A stretch of 64,000 nucleotides of DNA, from positions 264,230-328,229 of the forward strand of contig NC_011675.1 of the NCBI RefSeq assembly GCF_000150955.2, in the 5' to 3' direction. Within the stretch, counting starts at the first letter, position 1. The number at the start of each line of letters is the position of its first letter. Below the pieces are notes generated by a model. That model was not told the origin of the DNA. It saw nothing but the letters and a program-made list of their open reading frames with translations, and ran no database searches. The position numbers and the translations under genes were made by a program. Shown here in pieces: positions 11,420 through 20,498 of the stretch. This DNA is from Phaeodactylum tricornutum CCAP 1055/1 (lineage: Eukaryota > Bacillariophyta > Bacillariophyceae > Surirellales > Neidiaceae).

Positions 11420-13162
11420 ATGAGACTCCAATCGGGATGTGTCTTGACGCTACTCGCCGCGACGTTCTATCCCTCTACACAAGCTTTTTCGATATTTTCG
11501 GTCGGCCCTTCGTTTGCTAGCTCGTCGTTCGCGAGTCGCGAGAGGAGCGACGTTTCCCGGAAGTCCTACCGTAGCACTGGTAGTAATCTGAACATGATGT
11601 TCGATCAACTCTCTGCCGCCATTTCGGATGTCGCAAAGAATCTCGGCCCGAAACGACGTATGTCGGAGGCTTCCATTCAACCCGCCCTTCGTGAAGTACG
11701 TCGGGCGCTTCTCGACGCGGATGTCAACGTTGACGTCGCTGATACGTTGATCGAAGGAGTACGTGCGCGAAGCCTCGGGCAGGAAGTATTGGAAGGTGTT
11801 ACCGCCGAACAACAATTTGTTAAAGCCATGTACGATGAGTTGCTCGACATGATGGGAGGCGATTCGTCAGTACCGATGAGTGACGGGCCCAGCAATGTTC
11901 CCGTTGCGACCTTGGCGTCTGGTACCGCAGCCGATCCCGCCGTCATCTTGCTTGCAGGTTTGCAAGGTGCCGGTAAAACAACCGCAGCCGGGAAACTCGC
12001 TCTTTTTTTGAAAGAACGTGAGGTCGATTACGATCAAGTTGCTGCTATGGGAGATGAAGTTAAAAATACACTGGCCAGTCGGCTGCCTAGGCGAGAACGC
12101 AAGGTGTTGCTGGTAGCAGCAGATATATATCGGCCGGCTGCTATCAAACAGCTGCAAGTACTCGGAGAGAGCATTGGGGTAGAGGTATTTACTAAAGGAA
12201 CGGATGTTGATCCGGTGGAAATTGTCAACGCAGGAATTCAAAAAGCTCGAGATGAAGGATATGATACCGTGATTGTGGATACAGCGGGTCGTCAAGTTAT
12301 CGACACGGATCTCATGGACGAACTCCAGCGCATGAAAAGAGCTGCTAGTCCACAAGAAACTTTGTTGATCGTTGACGCCATGACCGGTCAGGAAGCTGCA
12401 TCCTTGACGGCCGCTTTTGATTCCGCCATCGGACTAACAGGTGCAATTTTAACTAAAATGGATGGCGATTCTCGTGGCGGTGCCGCTGTGAGCGTCCGAG
12501 GGGTAAGTGGTAAGCCTATTAAATTCGTTGGAACCGGTGAAAAAACAGCCGATCTGGAACCGTTCTATCCGGATCGTATGGCAAGTCGCATTCTCGGTAT
12601 GGGAGATGTAGTAAGCTTAGTTGAAAAAGCCGCATCAGAGGTTTCAGATGCTGACGCACTCAAGATGCAGCAAAAAATGCTTGACGCCAGCTTCGATTTC
12701 GATGACTTCGTGAAACAATCCGAGCTTGTCACCAAAATGGGAAGCGTTGCCGGAATCGCGAAACTAATGCCTGGTATGGCCAATCAGCTCAACATGAATC
12801 AGATTCGTGAAGTCGAAGCTCGATTAAAGAAAAGCAAATCCATGATCTCAAGTATGACCAAAAAGGAACGGGCAAACCCCGAGCTTTTGATCAAGGATTC
12901 TAGCGCCCGTTCTCGCTTAATTCGAATTACAAAAGGATCGGGCTGTGGGCTGGATGAAGGGCAACAGTTTATGAGCGAGTTTCAGCGTATGAAAACCATG
13001 ATGAGTCGAATGCAAAAGCAAATGGGCGGGAAGATGGACCCTTCCGCTGCCATGGGACCGGGCACCGAGGCAGAAATGCCCGACATGGGCAATCGAGCAA
13101 TGCGACGAGCGGCGAAGAAATCAAAGAACAAGGCACGAGGCGGTTTTGGCGGTTTTGGCTAA
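11420..13162 (+). CDS. SRP54: Chloroplast signal recognition particle 54 kDa GTPase (cpSRP54)
   Basis: This intronless gene encodes 580 residues. cpSRP54 is the GTPase that helps deliver proteins to the thylakoid membrane. The N terminus is a signal peptide ending STQA-FSI, with Phe at +1, followed by a Ser/Arg-rich transit region: plastid import. The N domain is at about 60-145, and the G domain has GLQGAGKTT (about 180-188), DIYRPAA, VDTAGR (about 276-281), TKMDGDSRGG and GTGEK. The M domain lies from about 400 and ends with Met-rich helices (FQRMKTMMSRMQKQMGG) and a basic Arg/Lys/Gly tail. This is the bacterial/plastid form: a start such as MFDQLSAAISDVAKN opens the mature protein. It lies next to the plastid peptide deformylase gene, which acts on the same nascent chains. 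Confidence 0.95.
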   Translation: MRLQSGCVLTLLAATFYPSTQAFSIFSVGPSFASSSFASRERSDVSRKSYRSTGSNLNMMFDQLSAAISDVAKNLGPKRRMSEASIQPALREVRRALLDADVNVDVADTLIEGVRARSLGQEVLEGVTAEQQFVKAMYDELLDMMGGDSSVPMSDGPSNVPVATLASGTAADPAVILLAGLQGAGKTTAAGKLALFLKEREVDYDQVAAMGDEVKNTLASRLPRRERKVLLVAADIYRPAAIKQLQVLGESIGVEVFTKGTDVDPVEIVNAGIQKARDEGYDTVIVDTAGRQVIDTDLMDELQRMKRAASPQETLLIVDAMTGQEAASLTAAFDSAIGLTGAILTKMDGDSRGGAAVSVRGVSGKPIKFVGTGEKTADLEPFYPDRMASRILGMGDVVSLVEKAASEVSDADALKMQQKMLDASFDFDDFVKQSELVTKMGSVAGIAKLMPGMANQLNMNQIREVEARLKKSKSMISSMTKKERANPELLIKDSSARSRLIRITKGSGCGLDEGQQFMSEFQRMKTMMSRMQKQMGGKMDPSAAMGPGTEAEMPDMGNRAMRRAAKKSKNKARGGFGGFG

Positions 13163-13486
13163 TGATCCAGAGTCTAGTACCAATCGATAAATCTCTTACA
13201 TGGTTCATAATAGTGCATTTGAGTTTTCTGTTAGCTCCGAAGTTTTGCAATCCTGCAAATTGGTAGATAACGGTTGTCACGAATTGGGAGTCTTGGATGC
13301 CAAAATCACTTTGCCCCTTCCAGAATCGACTTGATCGTACGTCATCACAGACTGACGTGACTGGCATGAATAGAAAACGGGAGTCAGGCAATTAATTGTC
13401 AGTTCGTGACGGGACAAGCACAACAAATGAAAAACAGAAATTGTCAGTAAAGTTAAAACTTCCGAGGGAGTCCAAAAAACTAGACA
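13163..13486. promoter_or_regulatory. PDF upstream region with an inverted TGACGT pair
   Basis: ACGTCA at 13339-13344 and TGACGT at 13353-13358 stand eight bases apart in opposite orientation, about 129-148 bases before the deformylase start codon. TGACGT words are the CO2/cAMP-response elements described for P. tricornutum carbonic anhydrase promoters. That they act here is inference. Confidence 0.4.
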
Positions 13487-14212
13487 ATGGGATTCCGCAA
13501 AGTCAGATCTTTGGCAGTTGGTCTTTTCATATCTGTATTCGCCTGTAGAGTCATGGCCTTTCAACACCTTAGTCGCCTGTCTCGATTTGGCCATCGATCA
13601 CGGTTTGGGACGCAGTCAACTTTCCCGTCAGTGTTCTCCCTCCAAGAAGAAATTGACCCGGGAGTCGTTGAAGGAACTAATTTGCGAATTGTTAAATACC
13701 CACATCCTTCGCTTCGAGCGAGCAATGATGAGATTACCGCAGAAGAATTGAAGGACGGTTCGATCGCTCAACTGGCGAAAGAAATGTTCAAAATGATGTA
13801 CGCAGCGCAGGGTGTGGGGCTGGCTGCTCCGCAAGTGGGAGTGAATAAACGTCTCATGGTTTACAACGAGCAAGGCGACCCAAAGAAATGGCTGGACGAA
13901 GTCATCATGGTTAACCCCAAAATTGTAGAGTTCAGCGATTCAAAGGAGATCGACATGGAAGGCTGCTTGAGTTTCCCAGACATGAGTGGCGAGGTGGAGC
14001 GCAGCAAATGGATAAAGGTTGAAGCACTTAACTTGAAAGGGAAGAAGATGAAGAAGAAGTATACTGGATGGGAAGCTCGAATTTTTCAACATGAATACGA
14101 CCATTTAGACGGTGTCGTTTACATAGATCGTCTTTCCGAGAAAGGCAGGAAAGAAGTGGAAACTCGTGTGGATGAATTGATTCAAGATTTTGGCGAAGGA
14201 GGGCAGCTGTAG
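13487..14212 (+). CDS. PDF: Plastid-targeted peptide deformylase
   Basis: This single-exon gene encodes 241 residues. The enzyme removes the formyl group from the initiator methionine of organelle-made proteins, using a metal bound by one Cys and two His. All three family motifs are present: GVGLAAPQVG, EGCLSFP (metal Cys) and HEYDHLDG (two metal His and catalytic Glu). The N terminus is a signal peptide (LAVGLFISVFACRVMA) followed by FQHLSRLSRFGHR, which gives Phe at the cleavage site and a basic, hydroxylated transit segment, so plastid targeting is likely. Its neighbour SRP54 also works on plastid nascent chains. Confidence 0.93.
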   Translation: MGFRKVRSLAVGLFISVFACRVMAFQHLSRLSRFGHRSRFGTQSTFPSVFSLQEEIDPGVVEGTNLRIVKYPHPSLRASNDEITAEELKDGSIAQLAKEMFKMMYAAQGVGLAAPQVGVNKRLMVYNEQGDPKKWLDEVIMVNPKIVEFSDSKEIDMEGCLSFPDMSGEVERSKWIKVEALNLKGKKMKKKYTGWEARIFQHEYDHLDGVVYIDRLSEKGRKEVETRVDELIQDFGEGGQL

Positions 14213-14246
14213 CTTCGTTAGTGAATTTAAGGAAATTTATGTGCAA

Positions 14247-15146
14247 TTAATTAACTACGATAGCCGCTACTCGATCATACCAGCGACCCATATTGCCGCC
14301 GCGCTCTCGTATCAATCTGTCGTGCACTGGTAGACCTTCAATCGAACGGAGAGTGCCATAGATTGCCAAATCACCCAAGTTTGGCTCGTCGGCACCCGAC
14401 AAAAAAGAGTCGCCATTTTTAAGGCCTTCCTTTTCAAATCTGTCAAGAAGGAGATTCAACGCCTGTTGCTCGTCTGTTATGCGGCGCTTTTCTGTACCCA
14501 ACCCCAGAGCGTTTGAGATGTTGACTTTGGAAAAAAATTTAACGGCAACCATATATGCATACTTACTTTTTACACGTGAGGCAGCGAAGTACATGGCTAA
14601 AGATCCGATACTACGAATTGCTACTCGTTGAAAAGGCGAAAAGCTCTCTACCTCATTTACGTATCCAAACGCGGCGTAGGCATCACCCACGGTCCGACAA
14701 ATATTGGGATAAAGAAGCGACGAAAGCTCATCATTAGCAAAATCGACCCATTTTTTTGTATCTTTGTGTTGGAATCTTGCCATTGTCATCCGCCCGTCCC
14801 ATCGTTTTTCTAGATTGGAAGCAATTCGAGAATCCTCCAAAATTCCCTTCATGATCTCATCAGAGCCCAACAAGGACGTGCCGTCGAGTTTGGCGATGGG
14901 AACTTTCTTGTAGTCTTTAGACCACTTAATCTCCGCTTTGTTCAATGGATTAACTTCAATAATTTCATATTTCAAGCCAGAATATGCCAATAAGGCCTTA
15001 ACCTTGTGACAAAACGGGCATATGGCGTATTGGTAGAGTTGAATCGAGGGGATATCTCCTGCCGCCAAGGTTTGACCACTAGAGAGGGTCCTCGGTGAAA
15101 TACGGACAACTCCAAACGCAAGAGAGGATGCCCGTGTGATCAGCAT
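14247..15146 (-). CDS. PTGES2: Prostaglandin E synthase 2-like glutaredoxin/GST protein
   Basis: This single-exon gene encodes 299 residues from the ATG at 15146. The N-terminal thioredoxin-fold half has QLYQYAICPFCHKVKALLAY, the glutaredoxin-like CPFC motif, then VPIAKLDG and GSDEIM as in glutathione-binding folds. The C-terminal half is an all-helical GST-like domain ending PNLGDLAIYGTLRSIEGLPV. The length and both halves match membrane-associated prostaglandin E synthase 2. The first 30 residues are Ser/Arg-rich, which suggests an organelle presequence. Whether it makes a prostaglandin in a diatom is unknown; a redox or heme-binding role is possible. Confidence 0.85.
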   Translation of the reverse strand: MLITRASSLAFGVVRISPRTLSSGQTLAAGDIPSIQLYQYAICPFCHKVKALLAYSGLKYEIIEVNPLNKAEIKWSKDYKKVPIAKLDGTSLLGSDEIMKGILEDSRIASNLEKRWDGRMTMARFQHKDTKKWVDFANDELSSLLYPNICRTVGDAYAAFGYVNEVESFSPFQRVAIRSIGSLAMYFAASRVKSKYAYMVAVKFFSKVNISNALGLGTEKRRITDEQQALNLLLDRFEKEGLKNGDSFLSGADEPNLGDLAIYGTLRSIEGLPVHDRLIRERGGNMGRWYDRVAAIVVN

Positions 15147-15516
15147 CACTCAGTGGTCCTGTGGCTAAGGGATAATGATCGTATCCTTTAGGTTTGATAC
15201 TCTGAACCTCTGATGTCCTTTTTCTAGCAAAATGATTGACAGCCAATATGCACTAGCATTTTCAGATTTACACTACCAGTACAAACCAAAACCACACGAT
15301 CGCTTGCCATTTATTCTGTCGACTGGCTGTAAATTTGAAAGTACAAGGAACGAATGAAAATAGCACGCAGTTGTTTTTGCTAACAGTAACCCAACACCGC
15401 AGCTCTCTGTCAGACCAACAAGTAACTGTAAGCTGAAAACCCCCATCAAGCTCAGCAAAGCCAAACGGCCGATGGTTTTCCTTTAGTAGTTCCTATACGC
15501 TGCTCTGTATAGACAA
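15147..15516. promoter_or_regulatory. Divergent promoter region between PTGES2-like and METTL5 genes
   Basis: Two TNACWGTNA palindromes lie at 15381-15389 and 15423-15431. No gene or RNA is supported here. Confidence 0.35.
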
Positions 15517-16402
15517 ATGAGACGAAAGCACTTAGAGTCGGCTCTATGCTCTGTGAAAAGAGAATTTCCAGCTCCTAAGGTAAGAGCTTGGTTTGGGCAA
15601 GAAAGCTATCGGTCGTGTACTTTACTAATGAACGATGGGTTTTCATCGCCTACAGATTTCGTTGGAGCAATATCCGACCAGTCCAGAGTTGACAACTTCT
15701 GTCATACTTGAAGCATTACTGAGAGGGGATCTGGGTCCTGGACGTTCTGCTTTGGATCTTGGCTGTGGCACAGGAATGCTTGCAGTTGCATGCGCCCTGG
15801 TTGAAAGTGATTATGTACTCGCGGTGGACTGCGACGAGGACGCCCTACAAGTTGCCCTCGAGAACAGGGAAAACTTGGAGTTGGGCGAACGAATATCCTT
15901 TGTGCTTGGAAGGGTGACGAACTTGAAGGGAAATTCATCGAAGCAGTCAAAGGTAAGTGAAAATGGCTGTAGAGGGAGAGGACGAGGACGGGGACGTGAT
16001 CGAACAGTAGGAAGTGGGCGACAAGGAAGGGGATCAACGAAAGAGTCTATGGAGCTCATTACATCTGACAATGATGGGCTTCCATTGCGTTCTAGATGTG
16101 TCGATACAGTACTGACGAACCCACCATTCGGGACGAAAAACAATGCCGGCATGGACCTTCGCTTTCTTCGCGCCGCAACTCGCCTGGCGAGGACTTCGGT
16201 TTATTCGTTCCACAAAACCTCCACAAGAGCTTTTGTGAGTCGCGTAGTAAACCACTGGGGAATGAATGTTGAGGTTGTGGCACAAATGAAATTTGATTTA
16301 CCGCAGACTTATAAGTTTCACAAAGAGAAAAGCGTTGATGTGGAAGTAGATCTGATCAGAGTCGCGGTTTTTCCGGACGAAGAAAGAGCTGAGGAAGAAT
16401 AG
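15517..16402 (+). CDS. METTL5: METTL5-type 18S rRNA N6-adenosine methyltransferase
   Basis: Two exons, 15517-15579 and 15656-16402, are joined in frame across a 76-base intron (GTAAGA...TACAG) to give about 269 residues. The joined start MRRKHLESALCSV... PKISLEQYPTSPE matches the METTL5 opening. SAM-binding ALDLGCGTGML and the catalytic NPPFGTKNN follow, then YSFHKTSTR and YKFHKEKSVDVEVDLIRV, as in METTL5 enzymes that methylate one adenosine of 18S rRNA with the partner TRMT112. A low-complexity RGRGRGRDR run is inserted between the two motifs; a GTAAGT inside this insert could mark an alternative intron. Confidence 0.92.
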
Positions 16403-17008
16403 GCACACACCGCGAACAACCATAACAAGTCCAGAGATGCATCAGTCCCTGACTTCACCTTTTTGCTTTGCGACGCTTAAGCTCGAGCGCAATATTTGGG
16501 CATTCTTGCACAAGTACTTTCTTCCTTTTCTTTGCAATTGGGGCCGAATTTACAACTGAAATCTGACCACTATACACTTCCAAAATTGTGATGTCGACTC
16601 AATTTCCCCGGCAACGCTGTAGTTAAGCTTCAGTTTCCCATATAAGTAAAAGTCCCATACGCTCATAGTCAGTTGGCCGGAGTCTCTATACCTCGCTGTT
16701 TACACTTCGAGTACCGATTGATGCATGTTGATCGGTCTTTGGTGAGTCACCAATATGTGAAGAGTTTGCTTGAAAATTCGACTCAATCGACTGTTACTTT
16801 TAAGATGAGTCACGGAATCCGCGACTCGTCTTAGTCCAAGCAAATAGGCATTATTCACAGTCCGTCAGCTCAGCATCAACGTGAGTGTTTGGAGAGTAAC
16901 GAAGCTGCCGCTGTTCTCAATGGTAAAGAACAAAGGCGTTTGGCGGTCTGTTCACAGAAAGCAAGCCCAGCCCAAATTCTTATCTCTTTCTGCTCTTACA
17001 AACTCATC
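16403..17008. promoter_or_regulatory. DOHH upstream region with two palindromic TGAGTCA sites
   Basis: GGTGAGTCACC at 16741-16751 and an imperfect 27-base palindrome at 16804-16830 each contain TGAGTCA, the GCN4/AP-1 type bZIP site. They lie about 270 and 200 bases before the likely DOHH start codon. A GTGAGT at 16881 could be the donor of a leader intron. Otherwise I see nothing in this stretch. Confidence 0.4.
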
Positions 17009-18040
17009 ATGTTTGAAAGACCTCCATTTGATATTCTGCAGGATTCCCTAGCAGACCCATCCAACCCAATTGGAATGCGCATGCGAGCACTGTACTACCT
17101 CCGGCAGGCGCACCATGATGACGAAAAGCTTCAAGGTTCTGTGGTGCAGGCTCTAGGACGTGGATTGCTTGAAGAGAAACATGGATCTCTTATGCGTCAC
17201 GAATTTGCCTATGTAATGGGACAATTGCGCGATGAACGTTGTTGCCATGTTTTGGAGCAAGTTTTGGCCCAACCGGACGACAATATAATGGTCCGACACG
17301 AAGCGGCAGAAGCTCTGGGTGCAATTGGAGCTAGTCGATCCAAGACCGTTCTGGAAAAGGTAATGGTAGACAATCCTGATACGCCAGAGCTCTCGGACAC
17401 CTGCCAATTGGCTTTGAATGTAATGCATTGGCGTGCCACTGGTGGCGACCCCCTTGACATGCCCGCTGCCTGTGCATGCATGCTGAATCCCTATTCTTCC
17501 GTCGACCCGGCTCCCCCGCATCCTACCCATGCAGCAATGTCTTTTTCCGCGCTTGGTGAATTACTTTGTGACGCCGAAAGGACTATCTTTGAAAGATACA
17601 GGGCCATGTTTTCACTACGGAATCGAGGAGGAGAAGCCGCGGTGGTAGAACTTTGCCGAGCACTCACGCAGGACACGAGCTCGGCGCTGCTTCGTCATGA
17701 GGTTGCATACGTTCTAGGTCAAATGCAGCACCCTTCTTCGGTGGAATCTCTCGAAGCAAGTTTGCGAAGAACCGACGAACATGAAATGGTCCGGCATGAA
17801 AGCGCCGAAGCTCTAGGTGCAATTGACGGGCGGTGGGAAGATGTGGAGCGAGTTCTTCTGGAATTTGTCAATGACCAAGATGATGTTGTCAAGGAAAGCT
17901 GCTTGGTAGCGCTGGATGCGGCGGATTACTGGGGCCACGCTCGGCAAGGTGACGATGATTGCCCCAAGAAATCTAATTTCAACAATCAAAAGAACCGTGA
18001 CGAGCGTGTTCTTGTAAATCATTTTAACGTCAAAGTCTAG
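17009..18040 (+). CDS. DOHH: Deoxyhypusine hydroxylase (HEAT-like repeat iron enzyme)
   Basis: The likely start is the ATG at 17009 (MFERPPFDIL), giving about 343 residues; the frame is open further upstream without an ATG. The enzyme hydroxylates deoxyhypusine on eIF5A, the last step in making hypusine, using a di-iron centre bound by His-Glu pairs. All four pairs are present in symmetric HEAT-like repeats: RHEFAYVMGQ and RHEAAEALGAIG in the first half, RHEVAYVLGQM and RHESAEALGAI in the second. The protein is cytosolic, with no targeting signal from this start. The Asn-rich C-terminal tail is not part of the family core. Confidence 0.93.
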   Translation: MFERPPFDILQDSLADPSNPIGMRMRALYYLRQAHHDDEKLQGSVVQALGRGLLEEKHGSLMRHEFAYVMGQLRDERCCHVLEQVLAQPDDNIMVRHEAAEALGAIGASRSKTVLEKVMVDNPDTPELSDTCQLALNVMHWRATGGDPLDMPAACACMLNPYSSVDPAPPHPTHAAMSFSALGELLCDAERTIFERYRAMFSLRNRGGEAAVVELCRALTQDTSSALLRHEVAYVLGQMQHPSSVESLEASLRRTDEHEMVRHESAEALGAIDGRWEDVERVLLEFVNDQDDVVKESCLVALDAADYWGHARQGDDDCPKKSNFNNQKNRDERVLVNHFNVKV

Positions 18041-18160
18041 ATCAGATGTTGGCTCTTACAGTTAATTCGCACTAATTGTTAAAAGACGCAGATAAACAGA
18101 AACTCATGAACAGCAGCAGAAATTCAAAGAAAATCACAACAAGTTGCGCCGAAGAGCAAT

Positions 18161-19163
18161 TCATGGCAAGACACCAATAGCAAACAGAATCACCACAGTA
18201 GCAATGATGGCGATGAGAATGATCCAGCATTGCTTCTTTCGAATCGACTTTTGATGTTCAATAGATTCGTAGACATCCACATTGGCGTCTTCGACATAGT
18301 CCGCTGCCTGTTTCACTTGGAACTCGATTTGATCCAACAATTCTCCTTGTTGTTCCGTTAACAACGCAAAATCCAAGAACATTTGATGCAATTCTGCGAC
18401 GGACTGTTCTAATGCCAGCACATCCTGATATTTCCCTGCCACCTTTTTGTATGTCGTGTTGATCTGGTCGTTGACACCACCGGCTAAAATCCGTTCGCGG
18501 TACAAGGCGTCTCGGCCCCCTTCACTACGCATGACGGCGTCAACTTCTTCCTCTGTTGCGTCAGGTTTAACAATTTGGACTTGCCGCGTTACCTTTTTCT
18601 TGATGTCCGTCTTGTACTTCTGTTGAGACGCCTGGTATGCCTTCATTTCATCAATGAACTTTCGAGTCAACGTGTTGCACAGATTCTCTCGGATACTGTG
18701 GCACGAGAGAGAGAAAAAAAAGAAAAGCGAAAATGAGAAAACATGTTTGAAAGAGGGTGCATCGGCTTCCATTATAGCGGGTACCATACCGCAAATCGCT
18801 TGGCTTGACATCCCCGTCTCCTTTTAGTTTCTGGTTCTCTTCCTTGAGTAGCCCTAGCATATTCTTGGTACGCTTGGCACGTTTGTTGGTTTGATCCACC
18901 ACCGGTCGGAGGCGTTGACTGAGCGTATTTTCTTCTTCGGTGGTTGTCGCTTGCAAGGCAGCTTCGTTGATGTCGCCAATGGCCTTGGTGGCTTTTTTGA
19001 CGGCATCAATATCCTTTTTAATAGCGTCGACTTCCCGGAAAAAGTGTTCCATGTGTTTGGGCTGAGACGACGCATTTTGTTGTTGGGTGCCCAATTCAAT
19101 GTCTCCGTTTGTACTTTCGTCATCGTGCGCCCAGCCGGAGATATCGCCCAAACGGTTGTTCAT
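18161..19163 (-). CDS. Qa-SNARE, plasma-membrane-type syntaxin
   Basis: Two exons on the minus strand, 18790-19163 and 18161-18695, with a 94-base intron; splicing restores SDLRIRENLCNTLTRKF, the conserved syntaxin join. About 302 residues. An N-terminal helical bundle begins near MEHFFREVDAIKKDI. A SNARE motif follows (LEQSVAELHQMFLDFALLTE, then QQGELLDQIEFQV) with Gln at the zero layer, and a single C-terminal membrane span (WIILIAIIATVVILFAIGV). Syntaxins mediate membrane fusion as the Qa partner. The layout is closest to SYP1/syntaxin-1 type proteins of the secretory pathway. The intron has a long purine run on the plus strand, the polypyrimidine tract of its acceptor. Confidence 0.92.
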
Positions 19164-20498
19164 GATGGCGATCGATGAGCGACGAAAAGAATAAACGTCA
19201 GCGTGTGCTTCCGAGAAAAGGCAAGCGAAATGACTGCGGTCTCCGCAAGATTGGGCCAACGCAGTATCCTTGGCTAGCACGAAACGTTCCGGGAATATTG
19301 CGCTCTAGTCGGCTTTGCAACCAACGCCAATGCACACTCGAACGATCTAACAGCGAACAAGCACTAGCGACAGAAACTCGTGCGAGCCTTGGTCGTTCGA
19401 AGATCTCCGCCCGCGTGTATCGAGCATACCAATGGGATAAATTTGAGAGCACGAAATACAACGTCCGTGCATGTACGTATAGTTGGCGTTGTTTGCTCGG
19501 CAAGGCTTTGGCGGTCACTCGCCCCGAAAATACCGTGTAGTGTTTGATACGGAGGAAATATCGAACCCAAACGGCCAAGCTTGCTGGATGACTTTTTCGG
19601 TCGACGGAAGGTTGGCTGTCTACCTTCGTTCTACGGCTACGCAGACCACCATTTCTCGTCTGTCATGCGACCTGATTTGGCAGACAGCAAACCAGTCATT
19701 TCCCGGTCCCTTTTGACATGATGAAAATGGTGACCAGGTTTCGCGATTGTACGGATACCGATACGACATTGTTTGGGAACGGTAGCTTCGCATTTGCTGT
19801 CGTTGGCTTGTTATTTCCGCCAATCATTGAGTACCGGATTGGCCTGGCCCTCCGGAAACAGAGACCGACCGTTCTTTGACTCCAGCTCCAGAAGGCCAGG
19901 CCGTTTCAGCTCCAGGTGTGTGAGGAGCCGAGATTTTTTTGCAAAGAAAACCGACACGAACGGACAACCTTCAAAGGACAGGTAAGAACACCGGAAATGC
20001 TCCGGATCACTCGAAATGGTAGTCCACTGCTGAGGATATCAATCACGATGAGATTGCCTGTGAATTTGCGAGTCAAAATGGTTGGATCTATCCAGTGTGT
20101 AGATTCTTGTGAATCATCCTTAGGGTTGAAAACCCTGTCCTGCTGCGTGTGCTGGCGCGTTACGAGTGGTCCACGTAGTAGTGCCACCAAAGGCACATCC
20201 GCACCAATACGAGTGGTCCGCGCGAACAAGGAGGGACAGCATTTCGATTTCTGATCACAATCGATGAATTGCAAGCACTTCAGCTGAACAAATTCTCACC
20301 TGTATACTTTTTCTGTATTGCTTTTTCTGGTTTCGGTGGCGGCTGATCGTGTTTCAATTATTTGTGTGGCTTGTGTCCAGGCATCAACAAGGAATTTGGC
20401 TGCTGACGTTTTTCAGGTCCTCTTTCATTCTGAGAGCATCTGTCAAACTGAGTATGCGTTGGCGGAGCGAAACTTCTACCGGGAGGGAAAGCCACATT
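19164..20498. other. Divergent intergenic region of 1.3 kb, no supported gene
   Basis: Open frames here (for example 19175-19540 plus and 19906-20274 minus) have no recognisable domain and lie antisense to each other. The region probably contains the promoters of the syntaxin gene and of the MATH/ankyrin gene. I saw no TNACWGTNA word in it, unlike most other gaps of this window. Confidence 0.45.

Noticed and set aside
15150-15215. Possible tRNA (GTGGCTAAGGGATAATG looks like a D arm)
   Set aside because: The T arm and the acceptor stem do not pair and the spacing is wrong.
19175-20274. Several open frames of about 120 codons on both strands
   Set aside because: They overlap one another antisense, lack domains, and lie in the divergent promoter region of two well-supported genes.
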